This document shows, one piece after another, positions 50,802 through 60,019 of a stretch of DNA of 64,000 nucleotides. Origin of the DNA: 66-474 sp035606235. Its GTDB lineage: Bacteria > Pseudomonadota > Gammaproteobacteria > Xanthomonadales > Rhodanobacteraceae. The stretch is taken from NCBI GenBank assembly GCA_035606235.1, contig DATNFU010000025.1, positions 30,928 to 94,927 of the forward strand, written 5' to 3'. Numbering within the stretch: position 1 is the stretch's first letter; each line of letters opens with the position of its first letter. A model generated the notes under the pieces. That model made no database searches, was not told where the DNA came from, and saw only the letters and a list, made by a program, of their open reading frames with translations. The position numbers and the translations under genes were made by a program.

Positions 50802-52181
50802 TCAGGATCTCAACGATTCCAGCGCGCCCATCAATGTGGCGATGGCGGCATCCCGTTCAAGCGCGTCCGCGTACGCGGGACTCGTCGCGATGCACTCGCC
50901 ATCCAGCAGCAAAGCGTAGCGCGTCTCGCCCACGGCCTCGGTGATCGGCGCCGCATCCGGTGCGAGCAGCGCACGCGTGATCTCGCCGCTGCGCTTGGGA
51001 TCGGTGAACGTGTTCGACAGCAGCAACTCCTGTCCGTCCACGGCGAGCAGGCGGAAGCGGAAACCTTCGGCGTCGCGGAAGCTGACGATGCGCGCGCGCT
51101 TCTCGGCGGATTTTTTCGCGCCGCGCGTTTTTTTTGCCGGTACAACCAGTGAGCCCAGCCCCACGGTTTCCCGCAGCGTTTGCACGAACGGAATCGCAAT
51201 CGCGCGGGCCTTCTTCGCGCCTTCGCGCAGGATGCCCTCGATCTCGTCCGGATGCGCCATCAGCCGCGCATACTCTTCGCGGGCGTCGCCCAGTTCCGAT
51301 TCGATCAGGGCAGCGAGTTTCTGCTTGGCTTCGCCCCAGCCCAGACCCTTTCGCAGCGCATCGCGGTACGCCGCGGCATCGGACTCGGAAGCGAAGGCAC
51401 GATAGATCGCATACAAGGAAGAGCTGTCCGGATCCTTCGGCTCGCCCGGTTCGCGCGAATCGGTGACGATTTTCGCAATCGCCTCGCGCGTGGCTTTCGA
51501 TCCGCCTTCGAACAGCGGCACGGTGTTGTCGTAGCTCTTGCTCATCTTGCGGCCGTCAAGGCCCGGCAAGGTTGCCACGCGTTCCTCGATCACGGCTTGT
51601 GGCAGCGCAAAGGGATCGCCCTCACCTGCGCCCGTTCTGCGCCATGCCGCACCATGAATATGGTTGAAGCGCTGGCCGATATCGCGCGCCATTTCGATGT
51701 GCTGCACCTGGTCGCGGCCGACCGGCACCTTGTTGGCGTTGAACAGCAGGATATCCGCGGCCATCAGCACCGGATACGAATACAGGCCGAGATTGATGCC
51801 GGCATCGGCATCCTCGCCTACGCTGGTATTCGCCTCCACCGCGGCCTTGTAGGCGTGCGCGCGATTCATCAAACCTTTTGGCGCGACGCAGGTCAGCATC
51901 CAGGTGAGCTCCGGAATTTCCGGGATGTCCGATTGCCGATAGAACGTCACCCGCTGCGGATCCAACCCGCATGCCAGCCAGGTCGCGGCAATCTCCAGCC
52001 GCGAGCGCGCGATGCGCGCGGGATCGTCACTCTTGATCAGCGCGTGATAATCGGCCAGGAAATAAAACGCATCGGTGTCGTCGCGGCGGCTGGCCGCGAC
52101 CGATGGCCGGATTGCGCCGACATAGTTGCCCAGATGCGGCGTGCCCGAAGTGGTGATGCCGGTTAGGACGCGGGTTTTCAT
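50802..52181 (-). CDS. trpS: Tryptophanyl-tRNA synthetase with YegP-like C-terminal extension
   Basis: Class I synthetase charging tRNA-Trp. 459 residues: catalytic core to about 345 with the HIGH-type TGITTSGTPHLGNYVGAI, GRDQVQHIEMARDIGQRF and KMSKS in LDGRKMSKSYDN. The usual bacterial enzyme ends near residue 340; here about 110 residues follow, beginning with a basic linker (PAKKTRGAKKSAEKRAR) and two strand-rich segments, RFRLLAVDGQELLLSN and RYALLLDGECIATSPAYADA, which look like tandem YegP/DUF1508 units. Start ATG at 52181 gives the standard N-terminus; ATG 52199 is possible. Confidence 0.93.
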   Translation of the reverse strand: MKTRVLTGITTSGTPHLGNYVGAIRPSVAASRRDDTDAFYFLADYHALIKSDDPARIARSRLEIAATWLACGLDPQRVTFYRQSDIPEIPELTWMLTCVAPKGLMNRAHAYKAAVEANTSVGEDADAGINLGLYSYPVLMAADILLFNANKVPVGRDQVQHIEMARDIGQRFNHIHGAAWRRTGAGEGDPFALPQAVIEERVATLPGLDGRKMSKSYDNTVPLFEGGSKATREAIAKIVTDSREPGEPKDPDSSSLYAIYRAFASESDAAAYRDALRKGLGWGEAKQKLAALIESELGDAREEYARLMAHPDEIEGILREGAKKARAIAIPFVQTLRETVGLGSLVVPAKKTRGAKKSAEKRARIVSFRDAEGFRFRLLAVDGQELLLSNTFTDPKRSGEITRALLAPDAAPITEAVGETRYALLLDGECIATSPAYADALERDAAIATLMGALESLRS

Positions 52182-52415
52182 TTGCGGGGAGTCGGGCATC
52201 GGGAATCGGCGGATAGGAACGTGCTGTGCTTCGGGAGCGCGCCAGGGATGACCGCTTCCGGTCGAGATTGTACGAGAGACCAAAGCTCGCCGATCGGAAT
52301 TTCGCTCAGCAATGCGGAGGATCGCAAAAGCAAGCCACCCCTGCCTTTGTGCCCATGGCCGGGTGCCGCGCCGCTGCTAGATTTGACATCCCGTTTCTGC
52401 ACGACCCGCACTACC

Positions 52416-54554
52416 ATGTTTCGACCGACGCTCCTGCGCGCCGCCTCGACCCTGCTCCCGCTGTTCGCCTGCGCGGTGGCCACCGCGCAGGAGGCCCCGC
52501 CGCAACCGCTGCCGCAGATCGACGTCTTCGGGCTTCGCCGTGACGAGCCGCCGGCGAAGCTGGAGCATCAGATGCCGGAAGTGGACGGCACCCGCATCAC
52601 CGTGACCAAGAAGACCACGGTAACCAAGCTCGATCACGTCCCGACCGTCGTCAACAACAATGTGCAGGAACTATTGGTGCGCTCGCCCGGCCTGCTGGTG
52701 TCGGAACAAGCCAGCGCGACGCAATTCAACCTGGCCTATCGCGGCCTCGGCAATCCACAGGAATCCGAATACGTGCTGGTGATGCAGGACGGCATTCCGA
52801 TCGAGAGCGACTGGATTGGCTTTCCCACCCTTTATTACCTGCCGCAGCCGCAGGAGATAGAGGAGATCGAATTGATCCGCGGCGGCGCGAGCCTGCTGTA
52901 CGGGCCGCAACCCGCGCCAGTGATCAATTTCGTTTCGCGTGGCCCGGATACCAACAAGCCATTCGAGGGCTACAGCGAAAACATCGTCGGCAGCCATGGT
53001 CTGTTCGGCAGTTACAACCAGGTGCAAGGGGCGCAAGGCGCGTGGGATTACCGTGTCGCCGGCTATTACCGCACCAGCGATGGCCAACGCGACAACGCCA
53101 ACGGCCAGGTGCGCGGCGTGGATGCACACGTCGGCTACACGCCGGACGCGACCCGGCACTGGGCCCTGGATCTGCACGCCAACACCGCCGATGCCGGTGA
53201 CGCGGGACGCATTGGTTTTCCGCAATGGCAACGCGATCCGAATCTCACCAACACGCCAGACAACCGCACCTGGGTACAACGCTACACGCTGGTGTTGTCG
53301 CACGAGCGCAATTTCGCCGATGACTGGTTGCTGGAAGGCAAGCTGTGGACGGGTTATCAGGATCTGGCTTCACGCGCCGCGAATGGCTTCGTGCCGCCGC
53401 AACCGCCGCCTTCGTCCACGACCTTGCAGGATGATCAATTCCGTTACACCGGTTTTGATTTGCGCGTACGCCACAAATGGGGCCGCGGCAATGCATTCAC
53501 CGCCGGAACCACGCTCTATCACGCCGACGCGCCGTTCCGGCAGTGGACGGATGCCGACCTTGCCGTCCCGCGCACCGACCACAGCGGCACGCCGAGATTA
53601 AATGAAGCGCGCAGCTCCGACTACGCCGCGGTATTCGCCGAGAACGTGTTCCGCCTGCCACACCGCATCCACATCGTGCCTTCGGTGCGACTGGAGCACG
53701 AAAAAATCGCGATCGATGAATCCATCAAGCCGCCGGTCCTGACCCGGCCGCTGATCAACGAAACGGTGACGCGTTCGATGCCCTTGTTCGGGATCGGTAT
53801 CGGCAATGATTTCGGCCACCAGAACGAAACCTATTTCAACGTCAGCCAGGGCTGGCGGCCGATCCGCTATTTCGACGTGGCCTCGCCGTTCTCCAACCTG
53901 CAACCGGGCCATGTCGCCGATCCCTCGAAATCGCTTTCGTATGAACTCGGCGCGCACGGCACGCCGGTAACCGGCTTGTATTACGACGCGAGTCTGTTCT
54001 GGATAGATTTCAAGAATCGCATCGAAACCCAACACCTCAATGCGACCGACGTGATCAACGTCAACACCGGCGACACGCGCCACCGCGGCTTCGAAGGCGA
54101 GATTGCCTACGATTTCCTGGCGGCGCGCAAAGACGGCGAACACCTGGAAGCGTTTGCGAGCGTGCAACTGTTGAACGCGCGCTTCACGGGGAGCCTCGAT
54201 CCGAACCAGGTCGGGAAAGCGCCGGCGTTCGCACCGAAGTATCTGTTCAAGGGCGGGATTACCTGGCGCGCCGACAAGCGCTACAAGGTCGCTCTGACCG
54301 CGACCTCCGTGGCCTCCCAGTACTGGCAGGATTCGGATGCTTCCAAAGGCACCGGCGATGCGTTCCTGCCGGCGAAAATTCCGGCCTATACCGTGATTGA
54401 TCTCGCCGCCGACTGGCAGATCGCCCCACAACTGCGCCTGCTCGGCGGCATCTCCAATCTTGCCGATCGCCGCTACTACGATCGCGTGTTCTCGACCGGG
54501 CTGGAACCAGCGCCGGGGCGCACGATCTACGGCGGGGCGTCGGTGTCGTTTTGA
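52416..54554 (+). CDS. TonB-dependent receptor, FecA-like
   Basis: Protein of 712 residues. Signal peptide (RAASTLLPLFACAVATAQEA), plug domain to about 190 (VNNNVQELLVRSPGLLVSEQ, FNLAYRGLGNPQESEYVLVM, EIEEIELIRGGASLLYGPQP), barrel ending in TIYGGASVSF with terminal Phe. The closest pattern is the Fe(III)-dicitrate-type receptors. No FecIR-like regulators are adjacent, and the N-terminus has no signalling domain. Ligand not certain. ATG at 52416; the intergenic region to trpS is 234 bases with no clear operator. Confidence 0.9.
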   Translation: MFRPTLLRAASTLLPLFACAVATAQEAPPQPLPQIDVFGLRRDEPPAKLEHQMPEVDGTRITVTKKTTVTKLDHVPTVVNNNVQELLVRSPGLLVSEQASATQFNLAYRGLGNPQESEYVLVMQDGIPIESDWIGFPTLYYLPQPQEIEEIELIRGGASLLYGPQPAPVINFVSRGPDTNKPFEGYSENIVGSHGLFGSYNQVQGAQGAWDYRVAGYYRTSDGQRDNANGQVRGVDAHVGYTPDATRHWALDLHANTADAGDAGRIGFPQWQRDPNLTNTPDNRTWVQRYTLVLSHERNFADDWLLEGKLWTGYQDLASRAANGFVPPQPPPSSTTLQDDQFRYTGFDLRVRHKWGRGNAFTAGTTLYHADAPFRQWTDADLAVPRTDHSGTPRLNEARSSDYAAVFAENVFRLPHRIHIVPSVRLEHEKIAIDESIKPPVLTRPLINETVTRSMPLFGIGIGNDFGHQNETYFNVSQGWRPIRYFDVASPFSNLQPGHVADPSKSLSYELGAHGTPVTGLYYDASLFWIDFKNRIETQHLNATDVINVNTGDTRHRGFEGEIAYDFLAARKDGEHLEAFASVQLLNARFTGSLDPNQVGKAPAFAPKYLFKGGITWRADKRYKVALTATSVASQYWQDSDASKGTGDAFLPAKIPAYTVIDLAADWQIAPQLRLLGGISNLADRRYYDRVFSTGLEPAPGRTIYGGASVSF

Positions 54555-55074
54555 CTTTGCGGTCTTTCGATTTCGGAATATGAGGATTTGTTTGCTCTCA
54601 GATGGCTTTTACTTGCATCCATGTGCGCGGTTCAAGGCGGATGCGTCTTCGTAGCAGCACGGGCTATTGTCGCTTATGAACAATCCAAGTAGCCCCACCA
54701 GACAAAACCTGTTCGATTGATGCGAGCACGAGTGACACTTAAACGAATGACGTAGAGGCCTCTTTCGTTTCGGATTTGAAATCACAGCTGGGCATTGCAG
54801 TCACTCCGCTGTCGAAGTAAGGCCATGGATGACCGTGTCGAAGTGAGCTCGGCGCGGTCGCATGACGCCAAGCATCGCAGTGACAAGCGCGGGAAAGGCG
54901 CGACTGTTTGAGCACAGGGACGTGCGAGTTCGCGCCGGTGCGCTTGGCGCGAGAAGCGCAGGGCAGTTTCAGCGACACGACGTCGCTGAAGCCGTCATGC
55001 CGGCGCCAGTGGTTTTGAGTACTTTTGCCGAAACAAAAGTAGCCCGCGCGCTTGCGCGCGGAAGCCTCTACGGG
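54555..55074. other. Gene-free region with small repeats
   Basis: About 520 bases between the TonB receptor and the diguanylate cyclase. No coding frame is convincing. It contains a perfect hairpin ACTTTTGCCGAAACAAAAGT (55021-55040) and next to it CCGCGCGCTTGCGCGCGG (55044-55061), which are candidate terminators for either gene. A further GC-rich stretch at 54880-55010 resembles repeat-type sequence but has no second copy in the window. Confidence 0.55.
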
Positions 55075-56928
55075 TCAATGCGCACGATCCCGCGGCGGCG
55101 GGCGGTCTTCCTCGCGCTGCCCACGCTGCTCGATGCGCGCGCGCAGCAGCGCCTTGTCGGCGCGGCGCAGGGTGGATTCCAGCGGTTCGTCGCCCTCGCG
55201 CACTGCCCAACCCAGCGAGAAGGCGGCCGGCACCGCGGTCGCGGATGCAGCAGTGAGGCGCGCGGTGACATCGCGGGCGGATGCTTCGGTGGCCTGGGCC
55301 AGGATCACCACGAATTCGTCGCCACCCAGACGCACCACCGCGTCGCCGGTGCGAGAATTGCGTTGCAGCAGCGCGGCGATCTCGCGCAGCACTTCGTCGC
55401 CGCGATCGTGGCCGTGGCGATCATTGATCTGCTTGAAGTGGTCGATGTCCACCACCACGCAGCCCCAGCGCTGGTCTCGCGCCGCGCGGGTCACGAACAA
55501 TTCCAGGTAACGGCGGTTGTAGCACTGGGTGAGCGCATCGCGCACGTTCTGCTCGCGCAGGCGCGATTCGTATTGCTGGCGCAAGGTGACATCCTGTGCC
55601 GAGCCGAGCACGTACGGTAGCGGTTCGGCATCGGGGTAATACACGCTGCGGTACTGCCACACGCGGCGCTCCCCGTTGCGCGCGCTCAGATGGATCACGC
55701 CGGCATCGCGACGCAAATGGTGGGTGCGCTCCAGATATTCGTCGAATACCGCCTGCGATTCCTCGGCGACGAATTCGCTCAAGTTGCGACCCAGCAATTC
55801 CTCGCGCTCGTAGCCGAGCGCCTGCGCCATCGCGCCGTTTACGCGCAGCAGCCGGCCGTCCAGATCATGCATCCAGACCATGCCGAGACCGGATTCGACC
55901 AGATCGGCATAACGGCGCTCGCTCTCGTGCAGATCCTGTTGCAGGCGCCGCTCGCCGGAGAGATCGCGCACGATCATCAGCCGCGCCGGCACACCGTCGT
56001 GGCGCAGGGTGCCTACATCGGTTTGCGCGTCGAACTCCTCACCGTTCTTGCGCTTGTGCCGGTACGGCACGCTGCCGGCCGGCAGCTTGCGCGCGCTGGC
56101 GCGCAGGTTTTCGCGCAGGCGCGACGCATCCACGCCGGCGCATAGATCAGGCAGGCTGAGTTTCAGCAAATCCTCGCGGGTGTAGCCATAGCAGCGCAGC
56201 GCGGCGGGATTGGCATCCAGCACGCGCAGGTCGTTGATGGCGAAGACCAGCACCGGCAGCGGATTGCCGGTGAACAGCGCGCGCATTTCCTCGGCGCGAC
56301 GCTCGGCCAGCTGGCGCAGATCCAGTTCCTCGGTGATGTCGCGGGCGATGCCGAGCAGGCCGGTGACGTTGCCGCGGCTGTCGTGCAGCGGCATCTTGGT
56401 GACCAGGAAACTGCGCTCGCCCTGCCCCGGCACATCCTGCTTCTCGCGGAACAAGGTCGGAATGCCGCGCTGCAGACAGACGCGGTCGTTTTCCAGGTAG
56501 GCCGCAGCATCCGCGACGCCGAGCAACTCGTCATCGCGCAGGCCGATCACATCGACGGCCTTGCGCCCGAACAGCGAAGCGGTGGTGATATTGGCAAAGC
56601 GGTAGCGGCTTTCCACGTCCTTGACGAAGATCGCGTCGCGGCCTTCGTCGCAAATGGACTGCATCAGTTCGCGCAGCCGACGCAGGCGGCGACAGGTGAG
56701 GTGCAGGCCGAAGCCTGCGCCGGCCATGCCCAGCACGCCAAGCGCGACCAGCACGATGCGCCAGATATTGATCGGCAGTTGCGCGCTGTCCAGCGCGATC
56801 AACAGCAACAGCGCGAGCGCCCCGCACGCCAGCAGCGGTATCGCGACACGCATGACCAACCGGGCCGCGCCCGGTTGGCGGCCGGGCACGGCGTCGATGC
56901 TGTCATCAATGGCGGGTGTTTCGGCCAT
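55075..56928 (-). CDS. Membrane PAS-GGDEF diguanylate cyclase
   Basis: Protein of 617 residues that makes cyclic di-GMP. Two N-terminal membrane helices (MRVAIPLLACGALALLLLIA and IWRIVLVALGVLGMAGAGFG), three PAS/PAC regions (about 85-210, 215-330, 335-460), then GGDEF (from about 470). Active-site sequence DAVVRLGGDEFVVILAQ is intact, with an inhibitory RxxD (RTGD) five residues before it. Metal-binding Asp in VVVDIDHFKQINDRHGHDRG. No EAL domain. The sensed signal is unknown; PAS 1 carries MPLHDSRGNVTGLLGIARDI typical of redox/ligand PACs. Confidence 0.92.
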   Translation of the reverse strand: MAETPAIDDSIDAVPGRQPGAARLVMRVAIPLLACGALALLLLIALDSAQLPINIWRIVLVALGVLGMAGAGFGLHLTCRRLRRLRELMQSICDEGRDAIFVKDVESRYRFANITTASLFGRKAVDVIGLRDDELLGVADAAAYLENDRVCLQRGIPTLFREKQDVPGQGERSFLVTKMPLHDSRGNVTGLLGIARDITEELDLRQLAERRAEEMRALFTGNPLPVLVFAINDLRVLDANPAALRCYGYTREDLLKLSLPDLCAGVDASRLRENLRASARKLPAGSVPYRHKRKNGEEFDAQTDVGTLRHDGVPARLMIVRDLSGERRLQQDLHESERRYADLVESGLGMVWMHDLDGRLLRVNGAMAQALGYEREELLGRNLSEFVAEESQAVFDEYLERTHHLRRDAGVIHLSARNGERRVWQYRSVYYPDAEPLPYVLGSAQDVTLRQQYESRLREQNVRDALTQCYNRRYLELFVTRAARDQRWGCVVVDIDHFKQINDRHGHDRGDEVLREIAALLQRNSRTGDAVVRLGGDEFVVILAQATEASARDVTARLTAASATAVPAAFSLGWAVREGDEPLESTLRRADKALLRARIEQRGQREEDRPPPRDRAH

Positions 56929-57164
56929 GTCCCCATGCGTCTGCGCGCAACATCGCGCGTTCGAGCGTGTTCTGCAAGAGCCGTGCTAATAGCACCGGGG
57001 CCCGGCGGCATGGCGGCTGCGTCACATTTGTTGACGATTGCCGCCGATGAGCGGCGACAGGGTGCCGATAAGCGGCCCTGTATCGAACAAAAGCCGGTCA
57101 AATGGACGCCGATGCGGCGGTCGAGATGGCGCTCGGGTTTCCCGCGCGGGCTTGCGCCAAGACG

Positions 57165-58085
57165 TTACCGACGCATCAGCGTGGATTTGCCGAACAGGCT
57201 TTCGATCAGATCCACCGCCAGCTTCGCGGTCTGGTTGTGCACGTCGAAAGAGGGGTTCAGCTCCATCACGTCCAGGCTCCCGAGCCGGCCGCTGTCGGCG
57301 ATCATCTCCATGCACAACTGCGCCTCGCGATAATTGGGGCCGCCTGGCACGGTGGTGCCCACGCCCGGCGCGATCGCGGGATCCAGGAAATCCACGTCGA
57401 AACTCACGTGCAGATGCGTATTCTGGTCTACTCCCGACAGCGCCTCGCCCATCGCGCGCTTCATGCCGACCTCGTCGATGTAGCGCATGTCGAGGATTTC
57501 CAGCCCGATGTCGTGCACCAGTTTCTTCTCGCCGAGGTCCACCGAACGGATGCCGATCTGACGGATATTGGAAGCGTCCACCGCCGGCGCATCGCCGCCG
57601 AGCGTGGTCAGCGCCGCCGGTCCCAGCCCGCAGACGCAGGCCACCGGCATGCCATGGATATTGCCGGAAGGCGTGATGTCCGAAGTGTTGAAATCCGCGT
57701 GCGCATCCAGCCACAGCACGCGTAATTTGCGTTCCAGCTTGCGGCAATGCGCGGCCACCGCGGTGATCGAACCGATCGCCAGGCAATGGTCGCCGCCGAG
57801 CAGCACCGGCAAGCGCTCCTGCGCAAGCTCCGCGCGCACCGCATCCATCACCGCGCGATTCCAGGCGACGACTTGATCGAGGTGCCGATAGCCCTCGGAC
57901 GGCGACTGCCACGGGTTCATCGGGCCGTTGAGGTTGCCGAGATCGGCGACGTCGAAACCGCGCGCCGCCAGTGCCTGCGCTAGGCCGGCGACGCGCAGCG
58001 CTTCCGGGCCCATCGATGCGCCGCGATCGGCGGCGCCGATATCGGTGGGCGCGCCGATCAGGGAAATGCGGGTGGGTGCGGACAT
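57165..58085 (-). CDS. rocF: Arginase
   Basis: Mn-dependent hydrolysis of arginine to ornithine and urea; 306 residues. Metal-ligand motifs: VLLGGDHCLAIGSITA, LWLDAHADFNTSDITPSGNI and VSFDVDFLDPAIAPGVGTTV. The N-terminus ISLIGAPTDIGAADRGASMG and the extended GNIHGMPVACVCGLGPAAL favour arginase over agmatinase. Product ornithine can enter polyamine synthesis, for which speD is also present. Start ATG at 58085 or 58094. Follows the Hpt gene in the same direction, 72 bases apart. Confidence 0.9.
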   Translation of the reverse strand: MSAPTRISLIGAPTDIGAADRGASMGPEALRVAGLAQALAARGFDVADLGNLNGPMNPWQSPSEGYRHLDQVVAWNRAVMDAVRAELAQERLPVLLGGDHCLAIGSITAVAAHCRKLERKLRVLWLDAHADFNTSDITPSGNIHGMPVACVCGLGPAALTTLGGDAPAVDASNIRQIGIRSVDLGEKKLVHDIGLEILDMRYIDEVGMKRAMGEALSGVDQNTHLHVSFDVDFLDPAIAPGVGTTVPGGPNYREAQLCMEMIADSGRLGSLDVMELNPSFDVHNQTAKLAVDLIESLFGKSTLMRR

Positions 58086-58157
58086 GAGCGGCACTCAATG
58101 AGCGGTTGGAGACTTGTCGAGCATAGCCGCAACCGGATACCCGCCGCCACGCGTGGC

Positions 58158-58484
58158 TCAGGCAATCGCGCCCGCATCGAGCGCGGTCAGCAGGCGTTCG
58201 ATCAGCGGTGTCAGCTTGCCCATGTCGCGACACGGCGGCTTGCCCGACAGCAATCGATCCAGCTTCTGCGCGGCGATGCCGACTTCATCCAGCCCGTAAC
58301 ACGGCGCCGAGCCTGACAGCCGGTGCGCCAGCGTGTGCAAGTCGCGCCATGCCGGCGACTGCGCATCCTGTTCGCACAACCGCCAGTGCTCGGCCGCGTC
58401 GCTGCGTCGCTGCGGCAACGCGGCTAGATATGCCGCACGCAGCGCGTCGTAGCGTGCCTGGAAATCCAGATCGTCGTTCCCCAC
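58158..58484 (-). CDS. Histidine phosphotransfer (Hpt) domain protein
   Basis: Single Hpt domain of 108 residues. The phospho-acceptor block is LHTLAHRLSGSAPCYGLDEV (HRLxGSA...YG), flanked by helices (ARYDALRAAYLAALPQRRSD; CRDMGKLTPLIERLLTALDA). It would relay phosphate between a hybrid kinase and a response regulator; neither is next to it. Start GTG at 58484 with AAAGG at good spacing; longer frames upstream are unlike Hpt. Confidence 0.85.
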   Translation of the reverse strand: MGNDDLDFQARYDALRAAYLAALPQRRSDAAEHWRLCEQDAQSPAWRDLHTLAHRLSGSAPCYGLDEVGIAAQKLDRLLSGKPPCRDMGKLTPLIERLLTALDAGAIA

Positions 58485-59009
58485 GCTCGCCTTTCTCGTA
58501 AAGCGAATGGTTGCTGCTGACTCAGCAGGATGGTGCCTGCCGCCCGTCCGACCCAAACGGACGACCAGAGGACCGCATCGGACAATCCTACAACGCGTCG
58601 CCAGCCGTGCGCCGGCGTACGGCCGACTTGCCGAAACAGGAATGATGCATTTGTCCGACTCGCACAACGGATCATAAAGCGGCCCCACAGCGCCGTGCAG
58701 CGCATCACGACATGGAGAGCCGTACGGAAAGCATCTGCCAAAAGAGTAATGCGCTTGTCCGACTCGAATGGTCGAATCAAGCGGCTCATTCCAAAAGATT
58801 TGCGCAAGCACCCTTGCGAAAGCTACTCGCAAACTTACTCGCGAAGCGTCAAAGTACCCGGGTGTCGGTGCCGCGGAACAGATTCTGCTGCGCGTGAACG
58901 TTGCCGCGGCCGGGGTGCAGATGTGAAACTACTTGGACATTTTCCAAGCCCCCGCCTTCACCAGCTCTAATGCCTTTCCCACGCGCGATGCCTGGCGCGC
59001 CACGGTGCC
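58485..59009. other. Gene-free stretch upstream of the IS3 remnant
   Basis: About 525 bases with only short, low-quality open frames. Two near-identical pieces, TGATGCATTTGTCCGACTCG (58644) and TAATGCGCTTGTCCGACTCG (58747), suggest an old duplication. A fragment near 58890 reads like ILLRVNVAAAGVQ, too short to assign. Confidence 0.45.
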
Positions 59010-59215
59010 GGCAATAATGTCCGGTCGCCTGAATGCGTGCCGCGAGGGGGCCATTCAAAATCGCTGTATATCGCCGAAAGGCCGCATCACCTGCGCTTCA
59101 AGACACGCGATGAAGCCGCAGCAAAGTGTTCGACTACATCGAGGTGTCTACGACCGGCAACGTCTGCACCTATTGCTCGTCAGTGGCCTTCGAGCGTCTG
59201 AACTGTATTGCCTGA
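59010..59215 (+). pseudogene. Remnant of an IS3-family transposase (OrfB 3' end)
   Basis: Read with three frameshifts, the plus strand gives IMSGRLNACREG, LRFKTRDEAAAK, VFDYIEV, VYDRQRLH and YCSSVAFERLN, matching the C-terminus of IS3 OrfB (typical HHERFxTRDEAxxxVFDYIEVFYNRQRxHS...SPxxFE). It is decayed, and no terminal repeats are visible. It lies just downstream of the L,D-transpeptidase gene and marks a former insertion at the edge of the TPS module. Confidence 0.6.
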
Positions 59216-59243
59216 TTCCTCTGTTCGAGAAAAGCAGGGTAGC

Positions 59244-59981
59244 TCAAGGTGTCCCCTTGTACGAGCGGAACAGAGCCCGTCCCCAGCTGGTTTCCGGCAG
59301 AATGTAGACCAGTCCACTGGTGCGCGCGAAGGCAGGACTGATGAACGTCCGGTAGAACGTCGGTGGCACGTTGATGCACCCGTAAGAAATCCGGTTGTCA
59401 GCGGCAGTCGGGCTTGCCAGACGCTCGGCGCGTCGCTCCTGCGGCGTGCCCTTGACCACCGGATGCAGCGCGATCGCGTCCTTGTAGTCGACCCACAGAA
59501 TCTCCTTTCCCTGAGAGTCATGGCCGAGCGATGCCACAAAACGTCCCGCCGGCGTGATTCGATCCTGCGGCCTTATGGCCGACATCCTTTTATCGCCAAC
59601 CCCCTCGACCGAACGATCGCCCCGTGCCAGCCCGAGCAAGGCAGGTGCGGCGGCCTGAAGATGACCGGCCGCATCGAACACGAATACGTCGGCATGCTCC
59701 TTGTCGATGATTACATACGGCATGGCGCCGTTGTCGCGCGTCGCCACCACCCATTGCGCCAGATTCACAACGGCGGACGATGCCGCTAAATCCATCTTTG
59801 CCGGCTCGGCCTGCGGGCGCGCAGCGACAACGGCCGAGGCCGAGCTCACTGCGCTGGGCAGGTTGGGCGACGAGGTGTTGTCAACCGGGCTCGCCGCGGC
59901 AACCGTATTGCAGGCAACCAACATTGCCAGCGCCATCTGCCGGCGAAAGCCCGAGCTGCCCGGATGCCTCGGTACATGCAC
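59244..59981 (-). CDS. L,D-transpeptidase (YkuD domain), periplasmic
   Basis: About 245 residues. N-terminus HVPRHPGSSGFRRQMALAML... with a hydrophobic signal-like stretch (MALAMLVACNTVAAAS), a low-complexity Ala/Ser/Pro linker, then the YkuD domain: VDYKDAIALHPVVKGTPQER with the catalytic His and NRISYGCINVPPTFYRTFI with the catalytic Cys in SYGCIN. Such enzymes make 3-3 peptidoglycan cross-links or attach proteins to the wall. Start uncertain (GTG 59981 or ATG 59936). 38 bases downstream of tpsA in the same direction, so probably one operon. Confidence 0.85.
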   Translation of the reverse strand: MHVPRHPGSSGFRRQMALAMLVACNTVAAASPVDNTSSPNLPSAVSSASAVVAARPQAEPAKMDLAASSAVVNLAQWVVATRDNGAMPYVIIDKEHADVFVFDAAGHLQAAAPALLGLARGDRSVEGVGDKRMSAIRPQDRITPAGRFVASLGHDSQGKEILWVDYKDAIALHPVVKGTPQERRAERLASPTAADNRISYGCINVPPTFYRTFISPAFARTSGLVYILPETSWGRALFRSYKGTP

Positions 59982-60019
59982 CCCGGCCAGCTGCAGTCGC
60001 CCCGAAATCGTATGTGACA

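Noticed and set aside
58860..58925. Fragment resembling the start of a quinone oxidoreductase (ILLRVNVAAAGVQ)
   Set aside because: Only about a dozen residues before a stop; no flanking similarity, so chance similarity cannot be excluded.
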